A DNA stretch of 64,000 nucleotides from UBA7477 sp045602925 (lineage in GTDB: Bacteria; Bacillota; Clostridia; Oscillospirales; Ruminococcaceae). Position numbers and translations under genes: made by a program. Numbering within the stretch: the first letter of the stretch is position 1; each line of letters begins with the position of its first letter. Below, in pieces: positions 41,105 to 49,749 of the stretch. Location of the stretch: NCBI GenBank assembly GCA_045602925.1, contig JAZSCN010000010.1, forward strand, positions 9,960 to 73,959. The letters are read 5' to 3'. The notes under the pieces are model-generated. The model saw only the letters and a list, made by a program, of their open reading frames with translations. It was not told the origin of the DNA and ran no database searches.

Positions 41105-42165
41105 TGAGCGAAATGGTAAAAGACATTGAAAATGCTACCGAAGAAGCTATAGAAGAAGTAGCACAAGACACTGTAGAAGCTATAGACACTACCGAAGCCG
41201 AGGAAGCTAAGCCTAAAAAAGCTAAGCCCAAGAAAGCTTCGAAACCTCCTAAGCAAAAGGGTATTAAAATACCATACGAAAGAAGAAAAGCCCTCTACGG
41301 CTACGGCTTTATCGCACTGTGGTTCTTTGGCGCAATCTACTTCTTTATGATGCCGGTTATCCAGTCGATAATCTATTCCTTCTGTGATACTATCCCTAAC
41401 ACCGATGGCGGCGGTATGTCACTCGACTTTGTCGGAATCAAGAACTATAAGGATGCACTTACAGTTCACCCTTCCTACTCGAGAGCCCTACCTGAAGTGC
41501 TCCAGGGTACACTCCTAAAGACACCGCTGATTCTCGTGTTCTCAATCTTTATTGCGATTATCTTAAATCAGAAGTTTAAGGGACGTACGCTGGCAAGAGC
41601 AATATTCTTCCTGCCGGTTATTATCGCAACAGGCCCTGTTATCGACATTATCAATGGTAATATGGATTCAGCCGGAACAAACGGTGGTAGCGAGCAGTTT
41701 AACTCCCTGTTCGAAACCGACCTCGTAGGCGAGCTTCTCACATTCCTCGGAATCTATAACATAAGCGAAAAGCTTACCGAGATTATTAACACCCTCACAA
41801 GCGATATCTTTAACCTTGTGTGGAACTCCGGTATCCAGATTCTCCTGTTCCTGTCTGCTCTGCAAACAATTCCTTTCTCTGCAAAGGAAGCAGCCCAGAT
41901 GGAAGGTGCAACCTCTTGGGAGTACTTCTGGAAGATTACACTTCCTTACATCAGCCCGATGATTGTTGCAAGCCTTGTCTATACAATCGTTGACTCGTTC
42001 GTCGACCCACAAAACCAAGTAATGGAAATAGTGCTCGGTATGGGTAAGAACTGGGAATTCGGCTATCAGGCGGCTATGCTGTGGCTGTACTTTGCTATAG
42101 TCGCGGTGGCGCTGGGAATTGTAATTGCGATAGTCAATAAATTCGTTTATTACGAAGTAGGATAA
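41104..42165 (+). CDS. CUT1 ABC permease, MalF-like (second pair)
   Basis: 353 residues, with a long acidic then Lys/Pro-rich cytoplasmic extension (1-58) and six helices starting about 68-92 (GYGFIALWFFGAIYFFMMPVI). The EAA loop is EAAQMEGATSWEYFWKITLPYISPMIVA. Start and stop overlap with the DUF5696-like gene. Confidence 0.9.
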   Translation: MSEMVKDIENATEEAIEEVAQDTVEAIDTTEAEEAKPKKAKPKKASKPPKQKGIKIPYERRKALYGYGFIALWFFGAIYFFMMPVIQSIIYSFCDTIPNTDGGGMSLDFVGIKNYKDALTVHPSYSRALPEVLQGTLLKTPLILVFSIFIAIILNQKFKGRTLARAIFFLPVIIATGPVIDIINGNMDSAGTNGGSEQFNSLFETDLVGELLTFLGIYNISEKLTEIINTLTSDIFNLVWNSGIQILLFLSALQTIPFSAKEAAQMEGATSWEYFWKITLPYISPMIVASLVYTIVDSFVDPQNQVMEIVLGMGKNWEFGYQAAMLWLYFAIVAVALGIVIAIVNKFVYYEVG

Positions 42166-42178
42166 GGGGGGATTACTA

Positions 42179-43228
42179 ATGGCAACTAAAAAAGAAGAAC
42201 GTCAGTTTGAAAAAGAGATGAAGCTCATACGCAAGGCACGTTACGAAAAAATGGAAGCTGAGGGTATCGAGAATTATCTTACTCCTGAACAAATTCGCTA
42301 TAATAAGCAAAAGAAACTCATCGGAGCTGTATGGCCGATATTCAGATTCTTAATACTTTTTGGTCTTGGCTTTGTAATCCTCTATCCGATTATCTTTATG
42401 GTCTCAACAGCATTCAGACCTTATGAGCAGATGAACGACCCGTCAATCGTCTGGCTCCCTAAGTCATTCACCCTGCAGAACATCGAGGAAACCTTCGAGA
42501 TTATGCACTTTGATACAACGGTTTTAAATACCGTCAGACTCAATCTTATCGCATCTGTTCTCCAGGTTATTACATGTTCTATCACAGGCTACGGCTTTGC
42601 AAGATTCAGCTTTAAGGGAAAGAGCATTCTGTTCGGTATCGTAATCGCTATGATTCTCGTTCCACCACAGATTATCACTATCCCAATGTATCTGCAGTAT
42701 GCATTCTTCGACCTCTTTGGACTTATTCCACTTTTTAACGGCGGAGAAACAGTTACTCTTATCAATTCAGGCTGGACAATGTACCTGCCTGCAATGTTCG
42801 CCAACGGCATCCGTGCAGGTCTGTTCATCCTCATCTTCCGTCAGTTCTTCAGAGGACTTCCTAAGGAACTCGAGGACGCTGCATACCTCGACGGCTGTGG
42901 CCCGCTTAAGACCTATATCAAGGTTATGGTTCCTAATGCTAAGACATCCTTCCTTACCGTATTCCTCTTCTCAATCGTATGGTATTGGAATGACTACTAC
43001 GTATCATCCTCGTTCTTCACAAGAAATGATACAGTAGCCCTTATGCTCAAGAACCTCGACTCAGAGCTTACCGCACAGCTCTTTAAAAACCAGTCTCCCG
43101 GTATCCGTGCTATGATTGTATGGCTCGAATCAGGATGTCTTTTGACAATCGCTCCAATCCTTATTATGTATATCTTCTTGCAGAGATATTTTATCGAAGG
43201 TATCGAGCGTTCAGGTCTTGTTGGTTAA
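42179..43228 (+). CDS. CUT1 ABC permease, MalG-like (second pair)
   Basis: 349 residues with a charged 45-residue cytoplasmic N-terminus, six helices and the EAA loop EDAAYLDGCGPLKTYIKVMVPNAKTSFLTVF. It is the last gene of the operon before a strong terminator. GGGGGG lies ahead of the ATG. Confidence 0.9.
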   Translation: MATKKEERQFEKEMKLIRKARYEKMEAEGIENYLTPEQIRYNKQKKLIGAVWPIFRFLILFGLGFVILYPIIFMVSTAFRPYEQMNDPSIVWLPKSFTLQNIEETFEIMHFDTTVLNTVRLNLIASVLQVITCSITGYGFARFSFKGKSILFGIVIAMILVPPQIITIPMYLQYAFFDLFGLIPLFNGGETVTLINSGWTMYLPAMFANGIRAGLFILIFRQFFRGLPKELEDAAYLDGCGPLKTYIKVMVPNAKTSFLTVFLFSIVWYWNDYYVSSSFFTRNDTVALMLKNLDSELTAQLFKNQSPGIRAMIVWLESGCLLTIAPILIMYIFLQRYFIEGIERSGLVG

Positions 43229-43237
43229 TAAAAATCA

Positions 43238-43269
43238 AAGTGCTTCCGAATTTTCTCGGAGGCACTTTT
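43238..43269 (+). terminator. Terminator of the 13.5-kb transport operon
   Basis: AAGTGC-TTCCGA...TCGGA-GGCACTT followed by TTGCTT. Confidence 0.8.
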
Positions 43270-43276
43270 GCTTAAG

Positions 43277-43305
43277 TTGACGTAAGAGAAAATACCTGCT
43301 ATAAT
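43277..43305 (+). promoter_or_regulatory. SigA promoter of the MORN-repeat gene
   Basis: TTGACG (43277-43282), 17-base spacer, TATAAT (43300-43305). Confidence 0.8.
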
Positions 43306-43333
43306 ATTTTTTGTGAATAGAGGTGTAATTCTT

Positions 43334-44437
43334 ATGAATGATAATTATTATAACGACGAATATAATTCATATACCGATAGCTTCGACCTTCCCCAGATTG
43401 CAAGCGGCGATGATTTCAGCGGAAAGGCGCGTTGCAACTATCCAAGCGGTGCAGTGTACGAGGGCGACTTCAAAAAAGGCTTGCGCCACGGCAAAGGTAC
43501 AGTGCACTATCCTAACGGCTCATCTTATGTAGGCGAATGGAAGAAGGACAAAAGACACGGCAAGGGCGAGTTTACCTACGCTAACGGCGAAAAACATATC
43601 GGCAAGTATAAAAACGGCGTGCTTTGGGGTAAAGGTGTCTATACCTATCCTAGTGGAATAACCTATGAGGGCGACTTCAAAAACGGAGTTCGCGAGGGCT
43701 ATGGCGTTATGAAGTATGCCGACGGCTCGTGGTATAAGGGCGAGTGGAAGAACGACAAGAAGCACGGCAAGGGTGAGCGGTATCATATCAAAGCTAAGGC
43801 TATCTATAAGGGCAACTATGCCTTCGGCGTCAGGGAAGGCTATGGTGTTATGAAGTGGGAGAACGGCTCGTGGTATAAGGGCAATTTTGCAAAGGACCAA
43901 AGAAGTGGCTATGGCGTCGAGTTCATTTCCAAAACAGGCGATATGTATAAGGGCTACTACCTCTTCGACAAAAAAGACGGCCAGGGCGAAATGATTTGGG
44001 CTAGTGGCGAAAAGCATATAGGTACCTACCAAGCAGGCTGCCGTCACGGCCAAGGAGTGTATTATTATAAAGACGGCAGAGTGTTCAGAGGAATATATAA
44101 AAACGACCTCGCCATCGACGGTATGTATAAAAAGAAGGATGCAAACGGCAAGTGGATAGAAACTCATTATGTAAGAGAAGAAACCACCACAAGCTCCGGT
44201 GCCATTATTACCAAGGAAGGTAAGGCTACCGTCTATCTAAAGTACTACAGAGAAGAAAATAAGCTCCTTACAGTCAAGGCGATACGAGAGTTTACAGGGC
44301 TCGGATTAAAGCAGGCTATAGATATCGTCGAAGGCGTACCCAGTGTAATTATGAAGAACGTTAATCCTGCATGGGTAAGAGAAAAGCTCGATAGCGACAG
44401 CAAGAAGCTCGGCTTTGTGTACGAGATTGTAGAATAG
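43334..44437 (+). CDS. MORN-repeat protein with L7/L12-like C-terminal domain
   Basis: 367 residues from the ATG eight bases after AGAGGTG. After an Asn/Tyr/Asp-rich start, about ten MORN repeats of 23 residues (for example YPSGAVYEGDFKKGLRHGKG and YADGSWYKGEWKNDKKHGKG) cover about 30-265. The final 60 residues (LLTVKAIREFTGLGLKQAIDIVEGVPSVIMKNV) resemble the C-terminal domain of ribosomal protein L7/L12. There is no signal peptide, so it is cytoplasmic. MORN repeats bind lipids or proteins; function here unknown. Monocistronic. Confidence 0.8.
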   Translation: MNDNYYNDEYNSYTDSFDLPQIASGDDFSGKARCNYPSGAVYEGDFKKGLRHGKGTVHYPNGSSYVGEWKKDKRHGKGEFTYANGEKHIGKYKNGVLWGKGVYTYPSGITYEGDFKNGVREGYGVMKYADGSWYKGEWKNDKKHGKGERYHIKAKAIYKGNYAFGVREGYGVMKWENGSWYKGNFAKDQRSGYGVEFISKTGDMYKGYYLFDKKDGQGEMIWASGEKHIGTYQAGCRHGQGVYYYKDGRVFRGIYKNDLAIDGMYKKKDANGKWIETHYVREETTTSSGAIITKEGKATVYLKYYREENKLLTVKAIREFTGLGLKQAIDIVEGVPSVIMKNVNPAWVREKLDSDSKKLGFVYEIVE

Positions 44438-44448
44438 CATATAAATTG

Positions 44449-44476
44449 GGAGAGCAGTATATAGCTCTCCTTTTTT
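44449..44476 (+). terminator. Terminator of the MORN gene
   Basis: GGAGAGC and GCTCTCC around an eight-base loop, then six T. Confidence 0.85.
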
Positions 44477-44490
44477 GCACCCTCTAAAAG

Positions 44491-44519
44491 TTGACTTACA
44501 CATAGTATTTTGGTATAAT
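44491..44519 (+). promoter_or_regulatory. SigA promoter of the cysteine desulfurase/thiI operon
   Basis: TTGACT (44491-44496), 17-base spacer, TATAAT (44514-44519). Confidence 0.8.
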
Positions 44520-44568
44520 AAAAAGATAGAGCAAATTGTAATATTACAAGGAAAGAAGCTGAAAAATC

Positions 44569-45711
44569 GTGATATATCTCGATAATGCCGCAACAACTAA
44601 GCCCTGCGAAAACGCCGTGAAGCTCGCTACCCAAGCCCTTACCGAAGCGTTTGGCAACCCGTCAAGTCGCCATGCCGTAGGTCTTAAAGCGGATATGATG
44701 GTTATAAAAGCAAGGGATACAATCGCCGCCGCGCTGTCCTGCCGTGAGGACGAGGTGTTCTTTACATCAGGTGCAACAGAGAGCAACAACACAGCGATTA
44801 TGTCTGCCTGCGAAAATAGAATTAAAAGAATGCCAAAGGTCGTCACAACTACCGTCGAGCACCCTTCAGTAAAGGCTTGCTTTGATAAGCTCGAGAAAAT
44901 GGGTGCAGTGGTTACAAGAGTGTCGCCTAACGAAGACGGCGAGATTACTGCAAAAATGCTCTTTGACGCAGTCGACGATAAAACCTGCCTCATAAGCTGT
45001 ATGCTCGTCAATAACGAAACAGGCTACATATTACCTGTAGAAAAAGCCTTCTCGATGATAAAAAGAAAGTACCCTAATTGCATTACCCATTGTGACGCAG
45101 TGCAAGGCTTTATGAAGTTTAGCTTAAAGCCTCAGAAAATGTCTGCCGACCTTGTGTCGCTGAGTGGTCATAAAATCTATGCACCAAAGGGCGTAGGCGT
45201 GCTGTACGTTAAAAAGGGAGTCCACCTTACTCCGTTTATGCAGGGTGGTGGTCAGGAAAAAGGCTTTCGCTCAGGAACCGAGAACGTACCTGCAATAGTC
45301 GGTATGGGTGCCTCTGTCGAGCTCCTCTCAAAGACAATCGACGAACGCTACGAGCAGGTATCAAAGCTCAAAAGCCACCTCTTAGAAGGCTTATCCGATA
45401 TAGAAGGCGTACTCGTTAATTCGGTTGATACAGCCTCACCATATATAGTCAGCATTTCAATGCCTAACTATAAGTCGGAAACCCTGCTCAACTATATGAG
45501 CGATAGGGGAATCTGCGTGTCAAGCGGTTCGGCTTGCTCAAAGGGTAAGAAAAGCTCGGTGCTCCAGGAGTTTAAAATTTCTCCCGAAAGAACCGATTCA
45601 ACCCTGCGTGTCAGCTTCTCGCACGAAACCACTGTGCAGGATGTAGACGCCTTCTGCCAAATGCTCAAAAACGCCAAGGCAGAGCTTTGTACTATAAATA
45701 TAAAGAAGTAA
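44569..45711 (+). CDS. Cysteine desulfurase (NifS/IscS-like)
   Basis: 380 residues. Family motifs: YLDNAATTKPCENAV at the start, FTSGATESNN, HCDAVQGF, the PLP lysine in LSGHKIYAPKGVG, GGGQEKGFRSGTENVPA, and the catalytic Cys in SSGSACSKGKKSSVL. It transfers sulfur from cysteine as persulfide. The gene directly downstream is thiI, so its main job is likely to be 4-thiouridine formation in tRNA (the NifZ/ThiI pairing of Firmicutes). The start is GTG. Confidence 0.92.
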   Translation: MIYLDNAATTKPCENAVKLATQALTEAFGNPSSRHAVGLKADMMVIKARDTIAAALSCREDEVFFTSGATESNNTAIMSACENRIKRMPKVVTTTVEHPSVKACFDKLEKMGAVVTRVSPNEDGEITAKMLFDAVDDKTCLISCMLVNNETGYILPVEKAFSMIKRKYPNCITHCDAVQGFMKFSLKPQKMSADLVSLSGHKIYAPKGVGVLYVKKGVHLTPFMQGGGQEKGFRSGTENVPAIVGMGASVELLSKTIDERYEQVSKLKSHLLEGLSDIEGVLVNSVDTASPYIVSISMPNYKSETLLNYMSDRGICVSSGSACSKGKKSSVLQEFKISPERTDSTLRVSFSHETTVQDVDAFCQMLKNAKAELCTINIKK

Positions 45712-45723
45712 GGATAGATAGTT

Positions 45724-46896
45724 ATGAAAGAAATTATACTCGCAAAATTTGGTGAAATAGTCCTCAAGGGACTCAACAAAAACACCTTCGAGGTAGCCCT
45801 CCTTCGCAATGTAAAGCGTAGGCTCAAGCCACTCGGTAAGTTCGATTACTGGAAGGCACAGTCAACCCTCTACATAAAGCCACTCGATGATAGTATAGAT
45901 ATCGAGGAGGCAATCGACAAGGTCAAGAAAATCTTCGGTATAGCAAAAATCGCCAGAGCTGTTTCTGTCGAAAAGGATTGGGATAAAATTGTAAAAACCT
46001 CTACCGAGTATTTCGAGGACCAGCTCACCTGCGCTAATACCTTTAAGGTGCAGGCTAAGAGAGCCGATAAGAAGTTCCCAATGGGTTCACCGGAAATCTG
46101 TATGGAGCTCGGTGGCGCAATACTGGAGAAGTTTCCACATCTTACAGTCGATGTGCATAACCCCGATATAGTTGTCAATGTTGAAATACGAGAGAACGCA
46201 TTTATCCACGCTGGCTCAGAGGACGCCGCAGGAGGTATCCCCGTCGGCACTTCGGGTAAGGCAATGCTGCTGCTCTCCGGTGGTATAGATTCACCTGTCG
46301 CAGGCTATATGATGGCTAAAAGAGGCGTCGCAATCTCTGCAATACACTTCGAGTCGCCACCGTATACTTCCGAAAGAGCAAGACTTAAGGTCGAAAAGCT
46401 CGCTTCTCTTATGGCGCACTATTGTGGTGCAATAAACTTCCATTGCGTTCCGTTTACAGAAATCCAGGAGGTTTTGCGTGACAACGCCCCCGAGGAACTC
46501 TTCACAATCCTTATGAGAAGACTTATGATGGAGGTTGCCCAGCGTATATGCGATAAGGAGGAAATCTCTGCCCTCGTTACAGGAGAAAGTCTGGGACAGG
46601 TCGCAAGCCAGACAATGTCAGCTATGGTCTGCACAGATAACGCCTGCCGTATGCCGGTGTTCAGACCACTCATCGGTATGGATAAATCTGAAATCGTAGC
46701 TATCTCTAGAAAAATCAATACCTTTGAAACCTCAATCGAGCCTTACGAGGATTGCTGTACTGTCTTTACTCCAAAGCATCCAAAGACAAAGCCACAGCTC
46801 TCTGACGTTATCGAAGCCCAGCAGGCGTTCGACTATGAGCCACTTATCAGAAAGGCTGTCGAGGATACAAAAATATACACCTTGAATGCTTTTTAA
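45724..46896 (+). CDS. thiI: tRNA 4-thiouridine synthetase ThiI
   Basis: 390 residues. An N-terminal NFLD/THUMP region (about 1-165, ILAKFGEIVLKGLNK...) is followed by the PP-loop ATPase domain with LLLSGGIDSPVAGYMMAKRG (SGGxDS). Later blocks are VTGESLGQVASQTMSAM, FRPLIGMDKSEIVAISRKI and DCCTVFTPKHPKTKP. It adenylates and thiolates U8 of tRNA. It lacks the rhodanese domain of the E. coli enzyme, as expected when a dedicated cysteine desulfurase is encoded next door. Confidence 0.94.
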   Translation: MKEIILAKFGEIVLKGLNKNTFEVALLRNVKRRLKPLGKFDYWKAQSTLYIKPLDDSIDIEEAIDKVKKIFGIAKIARAVSVEKDWDKIVKTSTEYFEDQLTCANTFKVQAKRADKKFPMGSPEICMELGGAILEKFPHLTVDVHNPDIVVNVEIRENAFIHAGSEDAAGGIPVGTSGKAMLLLSGGIDSPVAGYMMAKRGVAISAIHFESPPYTSERARLKVEKLASLMAHYCGAINFHCVPFTEIQEVLRDNAPEELFTILMRRLMMEVAQRICDKEEISALVTGESLGQVASQTMSAMVCTDNACRMPVFRPLIGMDKSEIVAISRKINTFETSIEPYEDCCTVFTPKHPKTKPQLSDVIEAQQAFDYEPLIRKAVEDTKIYTLNAF

Positions 46897-47033
46897 TCAG
46901 GCATAGAAATAATTACGATTTGGTTACACTTTGAGTTAAAAAGCATTGTTAAAAGTTACAATCACATTAACATTTCGTACATAAAAGCCTTGTTTTCTAT
47001 GTATGAACTATATTAAAAAGAGGAGATAATTTC

Positions 47034-47579
47034 GTGATTATTGCTAAAAGTGACAAACTGGTTACAAAAAGGCTTGACATTGTTACAAAGTATGTAGTAA
47101 AATATTTATGTGGGAAAGGGATAACTATGTCTACAGCCGAGAGCTGTACGGGTGGAATCCTTTCCGCAGCGATAACTTCTGTCGCAGGAGCATCTAAAAT
47201 CTTCGGGCTCGGGGTTTGCAGCTACTGGGAAAGCATCAAGAGCTCGGTTCTGTCGGTAGATGAAGATATCATTAAGCAGTACGGTGTCGTTTCTGCACAA
47301 ACAGCCGGTGCAATGGCCCACGGGGTTAGAAAGCTCGGTGATGCAGATATAGGGGTAGGCATTACAGGTATAGCAGGGCCGACAGGTGCCGAGGAAGGCA
47401 AGCCTATCGGAACAGTCTTTGTAAGTGTCGTAGGGTTCGACAAGGAGATTACCTATGACCTAAAGCTCTACGAAAGCCTTGAAGAGCTTACAAGAGAGAA
47501 TATCCGTATCGAAGCCGCTACACAAGCAATGTGTATGGTCGCACAGCTTGTTGGGCTCCCACTCAGCGAGGTGATTTAA
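47034..47579 (+). CDS. pncC: CinA C-terminal domain / nicotinamide-nucleotide amidase
   Basis: 181 residues, the single-domain PncC type without the MoCF half of CinA. The motifs are MSTAESCTGGILSA, SYWESIKSSVLSV, GAMAHGVRKLGDADIGVGITGIAGPTGAEEGKPIGTVFV. It deamidates NMN to nicotinic acid mononucleotide in NAD recycling. GTG follows GAGGAG with good spacing. An internal ATG at 47127 also has a ribosome site (GAAAGGG) but would remove the conserved first helix. Confidence 0.88.
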   Translation: MIIAKSDKLVTKRLDIVTKYVVKYLCGKGITMSTAESCTGGILSAAITSVAGASKIFGLGVCSYWESIKSSVLSVDEDIIKQYGVVSAQTAGAMAHGVRKLGDADIGVGITGIAGPTGAEEGKPIGTVFVSVVGFDKEITYDLKLYESLEELTRENIRIEAATQAMCMVAQLVGLPLSEVI

Positions 47580-47580
47580 G

Positions 47581-48663
47581 ATGTCGATGTATAGCGAGTT
47601 ATCAAGCCTTAGGCGCACTCCCGAAAAGGAAGAAAACTTCTTTGTAAGGTTCTTTAAATACTTTATCCCGTGGAAGGGCGACGGTCTGTCTGAGATTTTC
47701 CGTAAGCTTGTGTTCGTAGCTTCAATCATCGTTTTCTGCTACTCAATGAGCAGCCTCTCGGAATACCTTAGCGGTAACGCCAAGACTAATGAGCTTATCG
47801 AGGAAATGCAGGAGATTAAACCGACTGTCAATAACTCAGATGACGCACAGTCAATCACCCACGAGGGCAGTACAAACAGCAATGTCGACGCTCCTCCAAC
47901 AGACGATGAGGAGAGCTACTCTACAGAAGTCGACGAGAGCTGGAATAGTCTTCTTGCTATAAATGAAGACGTAGTCGGCTGGATTACAATTGAAACAATG
48001 AAGAGTCCTGACGGCGAGCTTTATATCGACTATCCAATAGTCAAGGGCGAGGATAACGACTATTACCTCTACCGTGATATAAAAAGGAACTACAGTTCAT
48101 CAGGTGGAACAATCTTCTTGGACTACGCCTCAAGTGTTATCCCGGGAGAAAGAACAGATAACCTGACAATCTTCGGCCACAACATGAAGGCAGGAACCTT
48201 CTTTGGCAGACTCGACGAGTATAAGTCGGGCGTGGAATTTTTAAAGAGCAATCCGCTTATCACGTTTAACACCTTGTACTCAACCTACGACGAGAAGTAT
48301 ATAATAGTAGGCTGCTTCCTCGCAAATGTCGAGGAGGACCAAGACAACGGCAATGTGTTTAAATATGTAGGATATAGAAACTTCGACTCTGAGCATCCAT
48401 TCAATACATGGAAGAGTGAGATGGAAAAGAGGTCGTGGTATACAAGCTCAATCCCAATGGATGAGAATGACAAGTACATTACATTATCAACCTGCTCATC
48501 TGATATAGAAGATATGAGATGGGTTATTGTAGCAAGAAAGCTCAGAAGTGGCGAAAACGTCGACGAGCTTGTCGCTACCTACGAAGAAAGAGATGACGCA
48601 GACATATACTTCCCACAGAGATGGATTTATTCATGGGGGAACAAAAAGGTCTACAGAAATTAG
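47581..48663 (+). CDS. srtB: Class B sortase
   Basis: 360 residues. A cytoplasmic N-terminus (1-45) and one transmembrane helix (about 45-62) precede an acidic linker and the sortase domain (about 120-345). Catalytic residues are visible: His in LTIFGHNMKAGTFFG, Cys in ITLSTCSSD, and Arg in MRWVIVARKL. It joins surface proteins to the wall or to each other. No protein in the window ends with an LPxTG or NPxTN-like sorting signal, so its substrates are elsewhere or non-canonical. It begins one base after pncC. Confidence 0.9.
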   Translation: MSMYSELSSLRRTPEKEENFFVRFFKYFIPWKGDGLSEIFRKLVFVASIIVFCYSMSSLSEYLSGNAKTNELIEEMQEIKPTVNNSDDAQSITHEGSTNSNVDAPPTDDEESYSTEVDESWNSLLAINEDVVGWITIETMKSPDGELYIDYPIVKGEDNDYYLYRDIKRNYSSSGGTIFLDYASSVIPGERTDNLTIFGHNMKAGTFFGRLDEYKSGVEFLKSNPLITFNTLYSTYDEKYIIVGCFLANVEEDQDNGNVFKYVGYRNFDSEHPFNTWKSEMEKRSWYTSSIPMDENDKYITLSTCSSDIEDMRWVIVARKLRSGENVDELVATYEERDDADIYFPQRWIYSWGNKKVYRN

Positions 48664-48757
48664 TCGAGTAGCAGAATTTGCCGATTCGATAACTGTAAAG
48701 ACTTTTATCAACTAAAGAGTATGGCTTTTATGCCACTCGGAAAGGCGATGAATTTAT

Positions 48758-49618
48758 ATGCAGCTTAATACTGAAACAAGCGAAAATAAGTCTGTAAAGA
48801 AGGCTTCTATTAAAAAGATAACTTCAATGCTTGGCTTTGGCGTGCTTTGTATAGGAACAATCTGTGCAGTAGGAATTATGGGACTGTCAGCTGACAGTAA
48901 GCCTGAGAATAGCTATATCGAGGCTTCAAACCCACAGCCTGTAGTTACTACAACAACCACTACAGCCGCTACAGTTGTTACCGAGGCTCAGACCAGTGAG
49001 ACTGAAAAGGAAATTTCCGCTACAGTTTCTTGGTGGAAGGCAGAGGTAGGCGAGTACGACTTTATTGAAATTGACGACAGTATTGCTACAACAACTACTA
49101 CAACTACCACTACCACAACAACAACTACCACAACTACTACAACTACAACACCAAAAACAACAACTACAACAACCACCACAACACCGAAGGCTACTACCAC
49201 AAAGGCTCCTGCATCTACAACCAAGAAGCCTGCCGAAACAGGCAAGCTCGAGAACCCACCTCAGGATATTGCAGACGTAGATAAGAGCTGGCAGTATCCT
49301 GCAAACGGTAGCGTGCTTACACGCTCTAAGGGTGTTAATTATAACATCTACGGCAATAAGGAAACTTATTACAATCTCTATATGGGTGGCGTCGTTAACA
49401 TAATGCGTAGATACGGCTTCTCCGAAGAGGAATATCCTTACTGGGTTAGAGACGACGGAGTTAAAATGCTCGGCGATTATGTTATGATAGCAGCCAATCT
49501 GAATTTGTACCCAAGAGGTTCTGTAGTATATACAAGCCTCGGCCTCGGCCTCGTGTGCGATACCGGCGGATTTGCTGCAAATTACCCAACAGCCTTCGAT
49601 ATAGCTGTAAATTGGTAA
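48758..49618 (+). CDS. Secreted or membrane-anchored Thr-rich protein with 3D-like C-terminal domain
   Basis: 286 residues. One N-terminal transmembrane segment (about 28-47) serves as signal anchor. The motif SWWKAEVGEYDFIEID (about 90-105) is shared with the next gene. A poly-Thr linker (about 109-165) follows. The last 115 residues end with VYTSLGLGLVCDTGGFAA...TAFDIAVNW, the pattern of 3D/double-psi-barrel domains of wall-lytic enzymes, with the Asp residues present. It is probably a peptidoglycan-active or peptidoglycan-binding surface protein next to sortase B. Confidence 0.75.
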   Translation: MQLNTETSENKSVKKASIKKITSMLGFGVLCIGTICAVGIMGLSADSKPENSYIEASNPQPVVTTTTTTAATVVTEAQTSETEKEISATVSWWKAEVGEYDFIEIDDSIATTTTTTTTTTTTTTTTTTTTTPKTTTTTTTTTPKATTTKAPASTTKKPAETGKLENPPQDIADVDKSWQYPANGSVLTRSKGVNYNIYGNKETYYNLYMGGVVNIMRRYGFSEEEYPYWVRDDGVKMLGDYVMIAANLNLYPRGSVVYTSLGLGLVCDTGGFAANYPTAFDIAVNW

Positions 49619-49632
49619 GTCTGAAAAGCTTT

Positions 49633-49661
49633 AAAAAGTCAGGAGCTGTCTTGACTTTTTT
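49633..49661 (+). terminator. Terminator of the 3D-domain gene
   Basis: AAAAAGTCA and TGACTTTTT around a ten-base loop. Confidence 0.7.
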
Positions 49662-49749
49662 GGCGTAAAAATAGAAATAGAAAAATAAAAAAGAAAAAAT
49701 AAAAATCAAAATCAAAATTTGGAAATCATACGAAAGGGAAACGAGTTTT

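Noticed and set aside
47127..47579. Shorter start for pncC at an internal ATG with its own ribosome site and promoter-like TTGACA
   Set aside because: It would delete the conserved first helix preceding the TAESCTGG motif; the upstream GTG has a good site.
49080..49200. CRISPR-like array in the ACA/ACT-rich repeat
   Set aside because: It is a coding trinucleotide-like repeat for threonine, without spacers. No CRISPR array was seen anywhere in the window.
48988..49245. Val-rich ORF opposite the poly-Thr linker
   Set aside because: Mirror of the ACA/ACT repeat coding for threonines; no independent signal.
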